From the NCBI GenBank assembly GCA_004556455.1, contig SFGY01000012.1:1-24807 (forward strand): a stretch of 24,807 bases of DNA. The letters run 5' to 3'. How positions within the stretch are numbered: position 1 is the first letter of the stretch; each line of letters starts with the position of its first letter. This DNA comes from Clostridiales bacterium. GTDB lineage: Bacteria > Bacillota > Clostridia > Saccharofermentanales > DTU023. This document shows, in pieces, positions 16,464 through 23,826 of the stretch. The notes beneath the pieces were generated by a model. It was given only the letters and a program-made list of their open reading frames with translations, had not been told where the DNA came from and did not search any database. A program made the position numbers and the translations under genes.

Positions 16464-18020
16464 TTATTCAGCCGTATACGCTGTGATCACCCAGTCATGT
16501 TCCTTCAGATTCAGCTCGCGGCCGCAATAGGGGCAGGTCTTGCCATCCATTAGTGAAAGGCTGCTTCCACAGCTCTGGCAGCGCAGAATAGAAGGGCCAC
16601 AAACCGCCTGGGTCAGACAATCTGCGTTTTTCTCCAGCTGCATATTGACTTTTTCTTTGTGTGTTTTGATTTTCGCATCTTTGAATTCTCGTACAAGGAT
16701 TTCTGCGCTGACTGTGGCAAGCTGGACATCCTCGTTTTTTTTGTAGGATTCCATGCGCATCGTCTGCACATCCAGGGCAACAACATCCTGGTTGCGGGGG
16801 AGCAATCTTGCCAGATCGATATCGGAGAAAGCATTGACCTGCTTCGCCCGATCTGCAAAATACAGGGCATAGAGCTTGTTCTGAACGCCACCGAAAAAAC
16901 TCTGGAGCGAAAAAAGAGGGTCGAAGCTCCGCACATAGTTGGCCATTTGGCGCTCCTTCTCCACCTCCTCCGGCGAACGGTAGAGCAGCCAGCGATTGAG
17001 TCCTCCCCAGAGCTTTGTGAACATCATGACAAGCGGGAAAATAAGGAAAAGGGCAAAAGTGACCACTGCAAAAGCCCCAATAGCTAAGGCCAGCGCACAG
17101 AGTAAGCCTCCGGCAATTCTTTCAAAAAGGTTCATGTCGGAAATATAAAGAGGCATGAATAAGCCAACATACATCCATGGGACTATCGTCAACATGTAAA
17201 TCCACGGGTAAATGAGCTTTTTCATCGCCTTACGTTTGCCTTCTCTTGCCTGAAAGTCGCGGCGAAAACCAAAGCTGCCGACACGATGTTCCAGATCTTC
17301 GATCGTGAAGGTCGTCTTGCAGAAATCGCAGCCATCCAGCAAATCACTGCGGGAGGACAGGCTGCCACAATTGGGACACACAAACTGATCTTCGCCGACC
17401 TCCTGAGCAGATAAGAAGGTATAGTGTGCGACCTCTTTGTCGTATAAACGCTTCAGCAACCGTGATCTGCTGCGTAATGTCCTGAGGGCGTAGATTTCCT
17501 CAGAAACCTCCTCAACCTCATATCTGCCGTCAAAATAGGCGTCAGCCGTCACCCCTTTTGAGCCCTTCACATAGGAGCGACGGTTTGCCTCCATATCCAT
17601 CTGCACTCCCAGCCTGTCCATCCGTCTTTTTTGCAGATCCACACTGTGCCATAAGAGCTGGGTGGCATAATTCTGTAAACGACTGTTGCTGACCGGGCGA
17701 CGGTCACTGCCCATAAAATCTGCATAGGCCTCGCGGAACGCACTCATCTGGCTTGTGTTCTGATCAAAATCAGCGACCAATGGATATGCAGGGAAAATCA
17801 GCTTGAGAGGAAAACGGATTTCCCGGCCCAGACGATATTGCTCATCCACCCAAACCTTCAGAAACCAGATGGTCCCTGCACTCAGCACCGCATAAGCGCT
17901 GAAGACCAGGATGTTCATGTCCTCCGTCCAAAAGATACAAAGGATACAGAGCACAAAGCCCAGGCAAGAGATAAGAAGGGGAATTCGATAACCCGGAGAG
18001 ACGTACACCTTATGCTTCAT
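16464..18020 (-). CDS. Membrane protein with two zinc ribbons and a Tim44-like region
   Basis: This product of about 518 residues has two hydrophobic segments at the N-terminus (about 10-50), a soluble region, a CxxC...CxxC ribbon (CPNCGSLSSRSDLLDGCDFC), two or three more membrane segments (LTIVPWMYVGLFMPLYI and ALALAIGAFAVVTFALFLIF), a helical-plus-sheet domain, and a second ribbon at the C-terminus (CQSCGSSLSLMDGKTCPYC) followed by a DWV motif. The last 180 residues resemble Tim44-like domains of Firmicute membrane proteins, which usually end with this ribbon. The N-terminal part has no clear homologue. I prefer the ATG at 18020 (GGTGA 5 nt upstream) to the TTG at 18032. It is divergent from the XRE gene and upstream of a GNAT gene. 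Function unknown; lipid or protein handling at the membrane is inference. Confidence 0.65.
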   Translation of the reverse strand: MKHKVYVSPGYRIPLLISCLGFVLCILCIFWTEDMNILVFSAYAVLSAGTIWFLKVWVDEQYRLGREIRFPLKLIFPAYPLVADFDQNTSQMSAFREAYADFMGSDRRPVSNSRLQNYATQLLWHSVDLQKRRMDRLGVQMDMEANRRSYVKGSKGVTADAYFDGRYEVEEVSEEIYALRTLRSRSRLLKRLYDKEVAHYTFLSAQEVGEDQFVCPNCGSLSSRSDLLDGCDFCKTTFTIEDLEHRVGSFGFRRDFQAREGKRKAMKKLIYPWIYMLTIVPWMYVGLFMPLYISDMNLFERIAGGLLCALALAIGAFAVVTFALFLIFPLVMMFTKLWGGLNRWLLYRSPEEVEKERQMANYVRSFDPLFSLQSFFGGVQNKLYALYFADRAKQVNAFSDIDLARLLPRNQDVVALDVQTMRMESYKKNEDVQLATVSAEILVREFKDAKIKTHKEKVNMQLEKNADCLTQAVCGPSILRCQSCGSSLSLMDGKTCPYCGRELNLKEHDWVITAYTAE

Positions 18021-18194
18021 TAACATCACCAAAGCTGGCCTGACCCAGCCTCTTCCTTTCCCGTTGATGGGCTCAGGGGATTTTTTTACATCTTTATTGC
18101 ATAATTATTGCACGCCTGGCAGTAACAGGCAAATGAAGGCAAGAGAAGTATGGCTTTTGCAAGCGCTGCTTGCGTAAATGATAAAAGTTTTCGC

Positions 18195-18222
18195 TTGTCT
18201 CTCCTGGGGGAAAAGTTATACT
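18195..18222 (+). promoter_or_regulatory. Likely sigma-A promoter of the XRE gene
   Basis: TTGTCT at 18195-18200 and TATACT at 18217-18222 are separated by 16 nt and lie about 40 nt before the start codon. The divergent gene's promoter must lie in 18033-18194, which also holds an imperfect dyad TTGCATAATTATTGCA at 18097-18112, but no hexamer pair there is convincing. Confidence 0.5.
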
Positions 18223-18262
18223 AATCCTGAAAACTGAGCTTGCAAGTAAGGAGTCCACCCAA

Positions 18263-18925
18263 ATGAAACTTGGCGAAAAAATTTTTGTCCTGCGCAAGAG
18301 ACTTGGCCTATCCCAGGAAGACCTGTCAAACTCGCTGAATGTGTCCCGACAATCCATTTCGAATTGGGAAACCGGTACAGCAAATCCGGAGATCAACAAG
18401 CTTCCTCTTCTGGCAGAAACGCTGGGCGTATCTGTAGATTTTCTTTTAGATGAGTCCTGCGACATGACTGACTTGGACTCCAAAATTCATCACGAGGAGT
18501 CAGAGAAAGCAAACGATCCGCCAGAACCTGGCAGGCAAGAGACGACCAGCAAAACAGACTATCCCAGCTGGCTCGATGACCTCCCCAAAGCCTTAAAAAC
18601 TGGCATCCACCAATATGGTTGGATCTTTGGCATTTACCTTACTCTATATGGTTTAGGTTTCGTCATCTTTGGAATCATCGGCAAAGCGATCATAGGCCGA
18701 GCCACAGCCTCTCTATATACCGACAGCAAAATAGTGGTGCAGCCTGATAACCTCCCGCGGGAAGTGGTCAATCAAATAACTGACCAGCTGGGGCAGGATA
18801 CAGCAGGAAGAAACTTCATGTCTATTATTCCCAACGCTGCGCTCATTATCGGAATCGTTGTCATCATAATTGGTCTGGTTTTGGCATACAGCTTAAAGCA
18901 ATGGGGTCAACGGGAAAAGAAGTAA
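18263..18925 (+). CDS. XRE-family regulator with C-terminal membrane anchor
   Basis: The 220-residue protein has an N-terminal Cro/CI helix-turn-helix (about 1-65: KLGEKIFVLRKRLGLSQEDL then NVSRQSISNWETG and LGVSVDFLLDE). A polar linker (70-110) follows, and then two hydrophobic segments (about 118-138 and 190-212) around an extracytoplasmic stretch of about 50 residues. This is the form of membrane-tethered XRE regulators, thought to respond to envelope state. The start has AAGGAG 9-10 nt upstream. It is divergent from the zinc-ribbon membrane gene, which is a plausible target along with itself. Confidence 0.85.
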   Translation: MKLGEKIFVLRKRLGLSQEDLSNSLNVSRQSISNWETGTANPEINKLPLLAETLGVSVDFLLDESCDMTDLDSKIHHEESEKANDPPEPGRQETTSKTDYPSWLDDLPKALKTGIHQYGWIFGIYLTLYGLGFVIFGIIGKAIIGRATASLYTDSKIVVQPDNLPREVVNQITDQLGQDTAGRNFMSIIPNAALIIGIVVIIIGLVLAYSLKQWGQREKK

Positions 18926-18946
18926 CGGCCTCCCAGGGATCATTAT

Positions 18947-19036
18947 TTAATCGCATTTTTTCATACCATGGTATGAGAGTACTATTTTTTCCTTGTATTC
19001 ATCCGGAACATTATCAGGATCATCGCGATATGTACC
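18947..19036 (-). pseudogene. Possible C-terminal gene relic downstream of the cupin gene
   Basis: On the minus strand 29 codons between an in-frame TAG (19037-19039) and a TAA (18947-18949) read GTYRDDPDNVPDEYKEKIVL then SYHGMKKCD. This looks like real protein sequence, but it is cut off upstream and has no start. I cannot name the family. It may be the end of a gene once encoded after the cupin gene. The 16-nt palindrome TCATACCATGGTATGA (18961-18976) falls within it and may be coincidental. Confidence 0.3.
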
Positions 19037-19090
19037 CTATCGGAAAAGAATCTTTACGTCCTCATTTCTATTCCAATGTCATCTTCATCT

Positions 19091-19744
19091 CTATTCCAGG
19101 GTAAGAAGAAGCGCCATCTTAAATTTCTTTGTCGCTTTTACAGAGTGCAGACCGGCCTTGGCAAAGTGGAAATTTTCACCTGCTTTGATCGGATGATCTT
19201 TTCCCTCATAGCCAATCACGCCCTCACCGTCCAGGGCGAAAATCAGAGCTTCACCCGGGGCTGCGTGTTCCGATAGTCCTGTGCCTGCATCGAAGGCCAT
19301 AAGGACAAACTTCATCTTGTCATTGTGGACCACATCCATATTGACGATCTTGCCTTCTGCATAGGGAACCAGTTCTGCCAATTTAAAGACTTCGCCTGCT
19401 TTGATTATTTCGTTCATTCTGTCTTCCTTTCTGACTAACAGCTCCGTATAGACAGCTCCCTTCTCTGTTCTCATCCCCATAGGGGTGTCCGCCAGAGTTA
19501 AAATGCTGTCTCCAGATTTCAGTTTTTGCCAAAAGCCGTCATTTCCGTAAACCACCACACTGCCATCTGCAACGATCAGCATTTTATAGCTCGGAAAAAT
19601 CTCTGCGCTGATATCGGTATTCTTTGCCAGCGAAAAATACGTCATAGCGTTTTCTCCGCCACAGATTTCTTTTGAAATGGTGCAACCCGGAACTGGCATA
19701 TTATCCTTTGCTATGGAAAAGACTTCTCCTGTTTTCTCTTTCAT
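19091..19744 (-). CDS. Double-cupin protein
   Basis: The 217-residue protein has two cupin-like halves. The C-terminal half keeps three of the usual metal ligands: His and Glu in SEHAAPGEALIF and the late His in GLHSVKA, with the second His of motif 1 replaced by Ala. The N-terminal half (SAEIFPSYKMLIVADGSVVV) lacks the ligands and is probably structural. Function is unknown; similar proteins occur next to Crp/Fnr regulators in anaerobes, suggesting metal-dependent sensing or detoxification. It is divergent from the Crp/Fnr gene. Its -10 hexamer TATAAT on the minus strand (19804-19799) is exactly 32 bp from the centre of the regulator's likely operator, so activation by that regulator is expected. 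Confidence 0.75.
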   Translation of the reverse strand: MKEKTGEVFSIAKDNMPVPGCTISKEICGGENAMTYFSLAKNTDISAEIFPSYKMLIVADGSVVVYGNDGFWQKLKSGDSILTLADTPMGMRTEKGAVYTELLVRKEDRMNEIIKAGEVFKLAELVPYAEGKIVNMDVVHNDKMKFVLMAFDAGTGLSEHAAPGEALIFALDGEGVIGYEGKDHPIKAGENFHFAKAGLHSVKATKKFKMALLLTLE

Positions 19745-19781
19745 CCCATCACTTCCCGCTTTCAGATTCGATGTTCACCTT

Positions 19782-19811
19782 TTCAATGTTCACCTTGAAT
19801 TATAGTATAAT
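19782..19811 (+). promoter_or_regulatory. Likely promoter of the Crp/Fnr gene
   Basis: A perfect -10 TATAAT at 19806-19811 is preceded, with an 18-nt spacer, by the weak -35 TTCAAT at 19782-19787. Transcription would start near 19818, so the dyad at 19827-19840 falls just downstream of the start site, where a bound protein would block the regulator's own transcription. Confidence 0.5.
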
Positions 19812-19840
19812 CAAAACAACATGTACGTTGCTATAACAAC
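19799..19840 (-). promoter_or_regulatory. Crp/Fnr-type operator and class II promoter of the cupin gene
   Basis: The dyad GTTGCTATAACAAC (19827-19840, one mismatch between arms) is centred at 19833.5. On the minus strand a consensus -10 TATAAT occupies 19804-19799, centred at 19801.5. The 32-bp distance puts the operator at -41.5, the class II position for Crp/Fnr activators. The expected -35 (CGTACA) is poor, as is usual for activator-dependent promoters. Confidence 0.65.
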
Positions 19841-19855
19841 CAAGCGGAGACTTTT

Positions 19856-20527
19856 ATGAATACTTTTTTCCTGTCGAATACGCCCTTGTTCCGCGGCATA
19901 AGCGAAGACGAAATCGCAGAGCTTCTCCACTGTCTAGCTCCACGTGAGCGTAAATTCCAAAAGGACGAAGTCATCTTCCGAGCAGGATCGCCTGTCAATG
20001 AAATTGGGCTTATCAAATTTGGAAGCGTCAATATTGTAGTTAATCTATATTGGGGAAATAGAATTATTTTCGGGCACCTTGGTAAGGGAGAAGTCTTTGC
20101 AGAAAACTACGCTGCTATTCCTGGAAAAGAGCTAGTATGCGATGTTGTTGCCTGCGAGAGTACCCAAGTCATATTTCTAAATATGCGTAATATGCTAACT
20201 ATGTGCCAGAGAGGATGTGCCTTTCATAACCGCCTCATTCAGAATATGCTACGCATCTCCGCTCAAAAAAATTTGAATATGTCTTCTCGGATGATGCATA
20301 CCGCTTCCAGATCTCTACGAGAAAGGCTCCTATCTTATTTTTCTGAACAGGCGTTGGAACATGGAAGCCCGCACTTTACCATCCCTTTTAACCGTCAGCA
20401 ACTTGCTGAATACCTCGGTGTAAACCGCAGCGCCATGTCCAATGAACTTTCTAAAATGCAGGAGGATGGATTTCTTACATACCATAGAAATGAATTCACA
20501 TTGAAGGAGACCATACATTATGAATGA
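19856..20527 (+). CDS. Crp/Fnr-family transcriptional regulator
   Basis: The 223-residue protein has an N-terminal cyclic-nucleotide-binding-type beta barrel (about 8-120), a dimer helix (about 122-150), and a C-terminal winged helix-turn-helix (about 178-210, RQQLAEYLGVNRSAMSNELS). Cysteines are at 26, 95, 100, 117 and 121, not in the N-terminal pattern of E. coli FNR, so a [4Fe-4S] cluster cannot be assumed. In the recognition helix the Arg is kept, but the Glu that CRP uses to read TGTGA is Ser (RSAMSNEL against RETVGRIL), in line with a different operator. The start follows GCGGAGA. It shares a 111-bp divergent region with the cupin gene and overlaps the DUF488 gene by 8 nt. By context it resembles the HcpR-like regulators of anaerobes that respond to nitrosative stress, which is inference. 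Confidence 0.85.
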   Translation: MNTFFLSNTPLFRGISEDEIAELLHCLAPRERKFQKDEVIFRAGSPVNEIGLIKFGSVNIVVNLYWGNRIIFGHLGKGEVFAENYAAIPGKELVCDVVACESTQVIFLNMRNMLTMCQRGCAFHNRLIQNMLRISAQKNLNMSSRMMHTASRSLRERLLSYFSEQALEHGSPHFTIPFNRQQLAEYLGVNRSAMSNELSKMQEDGFLTYHRNEFTLKETIHYE

Positions 20528-20888
20528 ATTGAAATGCAAACGAATCTATGAGCCTACCGTAGAAACAGACGGTTTTCGTATCCTTATAGATAAACTGTGG
20601 CCGCGTGGAATAAAAAAAGAAAATGCTAAAATTGATTTATGGGCTAAGGAGATCGCTCCATCAGATGAACTCCGGAAATGGTTCTCTCATACTCCTGAAA
20701 AATATGATGAATTTAATAAAAGGTACAAACAGGAATTGTCCAGCAACTCAGCGTCACAGAAATTTAAAGATCTGTGTAGGCAGAAGATGAAGGATCACAA
20801 TTTGACCCTGCTATATGCTGCGAAAAACGAGAATTGTAACCACGCCATTGTTTTAAAAGAATGGCTGGAGGAACAGATATATCAGTAA
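20520..20888 (+). CDS. DUF488 family protein (YeaO-like)
   Basis: The 122-residue cytoplasmic protein matches DUF488 along its whole length: KRIYEPTVETDGFRILIDKL, WPRGIKKE, DLWAKEIAPSDELRKWFSH, and the C-terminal LTLLYAAKNENCNHAIVLKEW. The biochemical role is unknown. The gene starts within the end of the Crp/Fnr gene (8-nt overlap), with GGAG 10 nt upstream of the ATG, so the two are co-transcribed and probably translationally coupled. In anaerobic Firmicutes this pairing with Crp/Fnr regulators recurs, suggesting a redox or nitrosative stress role. Confidence 0.9.
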   Translation: MNELKCKRIYEPTVETDGFRILIDKLWPRGIKKENAKIDLWAKEIAPSDELRKWFSHTPEKYDEFNKRYKQELSSNSASQKFKDLCRQKMKDHNLTLLYAAKNENCNHAIVLKEWLEEQIYQ

Positions 20889-20934
20889 GAAACCAGTTAA
20901 TAACATTTAAATACAGCGAATACAACACTTCCCT

Positions 20935-20979
20935 AAAAAAAAAGATTCCCTGCCGAATGATACCAGCAGAGAACCTTTT
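20935..20979 (-). terminator. Intrinsic terminator of the DUF438 gene
   Basis: Read leftward, the stem AAAAGGTTCTCTGC pairs with GCAGGGAATCTTTT across a 12-nt loop, all positions pairing with two G-U wobbles, and runs into a stretch of nine U. On the plus strand the same wobbles become A-C mismatches, so it is a far better terminator for the leftward DUF438 transcript than for the rightward DUF488 one. Confidence 0.75.
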
Positions 20980-21020
20980 GTATTTTAACCGGGCTTCAAC
21001 TTTTTTTATTGGAATCGGGC

Positions 21021-22541
21021 TTACGCCTTATTTCCAAGAAAGTGTTCTTTCGCAAACTCCATATCCTGCACAAGCTCAACCGTGCCGATATACATGCCAG
21101 TCTTTTCCCGCACTGCCATGTATTTGACGAGCATGGTGCGTCCACCCTTGTCCATCCAAACCGAAACGTCGTCGCGGCGGTTATTCCTGAAATCGTCGAT
21201 GATCTGCCGAACCATCGGTTCAATCTTCGGCGGGTGACAGGAGAACACATCACGGTCTATCGCCATGCTGGGGCGCTTGAATACCTTCGGTCCTTCGTTG
21301 AAGAAGCGATTGATGTTGTCTGTGTCGACAAAGCTTATCTCCATCGGGATCGTGTTCAGAAGGGCCGTAAGCTGTTCTATGGTCAGGTGTCCGCCGGGCA
21401 TGACGATCTCGCCTTCTGGGCCTGTCGCCGTAGTAACCATTGCGTTTTCAGCCTCTTCCCACCTCTCCTGTGCGACACCGAGGCAGACGGCATAATCCTT
21501 GGAATCCTGATAAATGCCGTACCATTCCTCTTCCGTAAAATTATCCGCACAAATGGGAAAGAGGATATTCTGTTCCTTATAAATCATTTCCTCAGCGCGC
21601 GTCAGCACAGCGTCAAGTCTGCTGTTCCATTCTTCGTCATGCTCGGTCTCTCCAGCGAGAAAGCCAAGCTCATCACGGATTTCATCGTCCACCGTCCACA
21701 TCACATCAGATGGCCCGGTGATGCCGTACTTGACCTTAAGCAGAGGATAAAGCAGGTCGCCCTTCCTGGCATAGTGGATTGAAAGCTCACGGATCGAGGG
21801 AATGAGCGAGGCCTCTCTGCTTTCCTTGAAAATTTTAAGCAGTTCGGAAAGCTTCTTGTTCTCTTTAGCAAATGTGTATAGTGGATGACCGACGACCATT
21901 TCCAATGCGGCGGCACGAGCATTTTTATCGGTGTTGTTCGTTTGAGCAGGGGCGCTCTTATCCTCTTCCTTCTGAGCCTGCTGCCTTAAAATTGAGGCTT
22001 TCACTTCTTTTTCAGCATTGGCTCTTCGTTCTTCCGTGGTTGAGCCATGGAAAAGAGCCGAATGGAGGTCGCACAGGCGCTGAACCTCAGAGAGTGGCGT
22101 GCCTCCCTTCAAAAGTTCCTGCTCCGCCTGCATGATCTCAGACGCTTCGACCTCTCCGAATTCACGGACGAAATCTGCCCTGACATCCTCAAGCGCTTCA
22201 CCTTTGCCAAGCCTGTTCAAATAGGATTTGATCTGTTCCGTCCTGCTCTCGGGAGAATGGCCCGTTGCCGTATCTTTCTCTTCAGGCTGTGCTGCAGTTG
22301 CCAGATCCGGCATTTCACCGACAAGTTCAAAACCCTGCCTCATCAAGCTTGTTACAATATTCGTCATAGGGATGTTTTTCATCTTCGCACCCCTGGGAAT
22401 CGTCATCATCTTACCGACAGAACGCAGCATGGCCTTTTTCGTGATCTCGGTAAAACCAAGCTCTGCCATAATATTAATGAGTTCCGGATATTCCTTCGTC
22501 AGTTCATAGACTGTTTTATTCAAATCAAGTTTCTTTGCCAT
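21021..22541 (-). CDS. DUF1858-DUF438-hemerythrin-PAS protein
   Basis: This protein of about 506 residues has four parts in order: a DUF1858 domain (1-65, LDLNKTVYELTKEYPELINI), a DUF438 domain (about 97-170, QIKSYLNRLGKGEALEDV to RLCDLHSALFHG), a hemerythrin-like helical domain (about 210-345, GHPLYTFAKENK, SIHYARKGDLLYPLL, YKEQNILFPIC), and a C-terminal PAS-type domain (about 385-500, IPMEISFVDTDN to MYIGTVELVQDM). The His and Glu residues suit a di-iron or similar metal centre, so sensing of or defence against oxygen or nitric oxide is likely from family knowledge. The ATG at 22541 has AAAGGAG 9 nt upstream; the longer frame to 22592 overlaps the promoter. A class II operator precedes it and an intrinsic terminator follows. 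Confidence 0.9.
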   Translation of the reverse strand: MAKKLDLNKTVYELTKEYPELINIMAELGFTEITKKAMLRSVGKMMTIPRGAKMKNIPMTNIVTSLMRQGFELVGEMPDLATAAQPEEKDTATGHSPESRTEQIKSYLNRLGKGEALEDVRADFVREFGEVEASEIMQAEQELLKGGTPLSEVQRLCDLHSALFHGSTTEERRANAEKEVKASILRQQAQKEEDKSAPAQTNNTDKNARAAALEMVVGHPLYTFAKENKKLSELLKIFKESREASLIPSIRELSIHYARKGDLLYPLLKVKYGITGPSDVMWTVDDEIRDELGFLAGETEHDEEWNSRLDAVLTRAEEMIYKEQNILFPICADNFTEEEWYGIYQDSKDYAVCLGVAQERWEEAENAMVTTATGPEGEIVMPGGHLTIEQLTALLNTIPMEISFVDTDNINRFFNEGPKVFKRPSMAIDRDVFSCHPPKIEPMVRQIIDDFRNNRRDDVSVWMDKGGRTMLVKYMAVREKTGMYIGTVELVQDMEFAKEHFLGNKA

Positions 22542-22569
22542 AGCAACAAACTCCTTTGCTTTTTGTTTA

Positions 22570-22611
22570 ATTTTACCTTTAAAGCAAAGCAATTTATGTT
22601 GTTATAACAAC
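22570..22611 (-). promoter_or_regulatory. Crp/Fnr-type operator and class II promoter of the DUF438 gene
   Basis: A perfect 14-nt palindrome GTTGTTATAACAAC lies at 22598-22611 (centre 22604.5). On the minus strand the -10 TAAAAT occupies 22575-22570 (centre 22572.5), again exactly 32 bp away. The would-be -35 is CATAAA, far from consensus. The match in sequence and geometry to the cupin promoter indicates one regulator for both. Confidence 0.7.
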
Positions 22612-22638
22612 GCGGTTGAGTAAATAGAAACCGGATGC

Positions 22639-22762
22639 CATGCTCCTTAGGAAAAGAAATCGTACCACCCCAGGCATGGTTATATGACATGGTGTCCGGA
22701 TCTGCCAACATGGTCTCTTTAAACCACAGGTCTTCAATTTTGGGGATATAGCATGTGATCAT
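22639..22762 (-). pseudogene. Truncated GNAT-family acetyltransferase, N-terminal fragment
   Basis: The first 41 residues (IPKIEDLWFKETMLADPDTM then SYNHAWGGTISFPKE) match the start of a known GNAT-like acetyltransferase group. After FPKE the frame runs into the DUF438 promoter and becomes meaningless, so about three quarters of the gene is missing. The ATG at 22762 still has a GGAGA ribosome binding site upstream. The break at about 22639 abuts the DUF438 promoter region, which suggests a deletion or insertion joined these segments. Confidence 0.6.
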
Positions 22763-22804
22763 TATTAGGGATTCTCCTTATTTACCGGAAATATACATTA
22801 ACCG

Positions 22805-22820
22805 GACTACCATGGTAGTC
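22805..22820. promoter_or_regulatory. 16-nt perfect palindrome upstream of the truncated gene
   Basis: GACTACCATGGTAGTC is a perfect dyad 43 nt before the ATG of the truncated acetyltransferase gene, a normal operator position. The core TACCATGGTA also occurs in a palindrome at 18961-18976. The protein that would bind is not identifiable. Confidence 0.4.
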
Positions 22821-22868
22821 ACTCGATAAACCTATCGCTTTATAGAAAGCACCAGAGACCCCCATTTT

Positions 22869-22952
22869 CTGCATAATAACACGCCATTTTATATGCAGAA
22901 CATCGTCCAAGCGAGGCGTTTAACTGCATATATATTTTTATTTTATATGCAG
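22869..22952. repeat. AT-rich cluster of alternating CTGCATATA/TATATGCAG repeats
   Basis: The half-sites alternate in orientation: CTGCATA (22869-22875), TATATGCAG (22890-22898), CTGCATATA (22924-22932), TATATGCAG (22944-22952). They give two successive inverted-repeat pairs with loops of 14 and 11 nt. The cluster sits in the 286-bp gap 22763-23048, downstream of the AlkD-type gene, and could be a terminator pair or a protein-binding array. Confidence 0.55.
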
Positions 22953-23048
22953 CTATTGAAAATTTCCATAGCATTCTTAGCAGGATAAAAGCTGCAAAGG
23001 GAATTTCGTATAATGGTGCAAGTCAAAGATCGCTGCAAACGAAATTTG

Positions 23049-23723
23049 TTATCGTTTCAGTGACTTTAAATACTCTTTTTGTTCAGGTGTAATGCGCTGA
23101 CTTTCACGGGCTTTCTGTATGGTCTTATTGTGCGTCCATGGATCTAAGCGCTGATCTTCAATGTATTTAATGGTCGTATCCCATTGCTTTGCCAAAGCGG
23201 TTGCAAAGAACCACGCAATCATCATTTGAACATAATACTCTTTACTATGAACTGAAACGGGGATTTCCAGATATACAGGCTTAAAATCTTCATCAAGGAA
23301 GTAAGTCATTAAGATCTCAATGCCAAAGCGGCAAGTATAGGTCTTTTCCGATGCAGACCACTCTTTGATTTTTTCCAAAAGCGCTGTTTTGTGCTTCTTA
23401 AAAATCTTGGGAGACATGATATCGCAAACTGCCCAATTATCCACGAAGGGAAGAAACACATCGACTGCTGCAATGCAGGCATCATAATCCTTCATTTCCG
23501 AAAGAAGGAGTCCGTGAAGCATATTTTCGTCATAGTATGTATGCGGCAGATCTCTCAGAAATTGTGATGCTCCCGCTTCCCTGGCAAGCCTTTTCGCCAG
23601 CTTTCTGGCCTCCGGAACCCTGACTCCGATAATCAGCTCCCGCGGAATATTCGGAATTAAATTTGCCTGAAAATCCGCATATGAGCTATCCTTCAATGCA
23701 AATAATTCTTCTTTGATATTCAC
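23049..23723 (-). CDS. AlkD-type DNA alkylation repair protein
   Basis: The product of about 224 residues is a HEAT-repeat protein of the AlkD glycosylase family, which excises alkylated purines such as 3- and 7-methylated bases. Residues corresponding to the known active-site Trp, Asp, Arg and Trp of Bacillus AlkD are visible in DNWAVCDIMSPK, CRFGIEILMTYF and MMIAWFFATAL. The family normally begins close to IKEELFALKD, so I prefer the GTG at 23723. The ATG codons at 23744 and 23765 are in frame but have no ribosome binding site. It is the downstream neighbour of the LOG gene, 100 nt or less away, and may share its transcript. Confidence 0.85.
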   Translation of the reverse strand: MNIKEELFALKDSSYADFQANLIPNIPRELIIGVRVPEARKLAKRLAREAGASQFLRDLPHTYYDENMLHGLLLSEMKDYDACIAAVDVFLPFVDNWAVCDIMSPKIFKKHKTALLEKIKEWSASEKTYTCRFGIEILMTYFLDEDFKPVYLEIPVSVHSKEYYVQMMIAWFFATALAKQWDTTIKYIEDQRLDPWTHNKTIQKARESQRITPEQKEYLKSLKR

Positions 23724-23826
23724 TTCTTCACTTTTCCAAGCCATTCTACATTGTCGCTCAGCCATCGAACTCGGACGTTAGGCATATACGCAGCACATAG
23801 ATTGACTGCGCCCTAAAAATGGCCGA

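Noticed and set aside
22784..22822. A MerR-type promoter with the palindrome 22805-22820 in a 19-nt spacer.
   Set aside because: A GTGACT/TGTATA pair with 19-nt spacing can be drawn, but the dyad centre is about 4 bp away from the usual MerR position.
23723..23783. Half of an integron attC-like site: GTTAGGC at 23777-23783 next to TCGAACTCGGAC, between two genes in cassette-like order.
   Set aside because: GTTRRRY occurs often by chance, and I found no partner RYYYAAC box or complementary L-arm within 150 nt, and no integrase. Structure-aware attC search of the genome would settle it.
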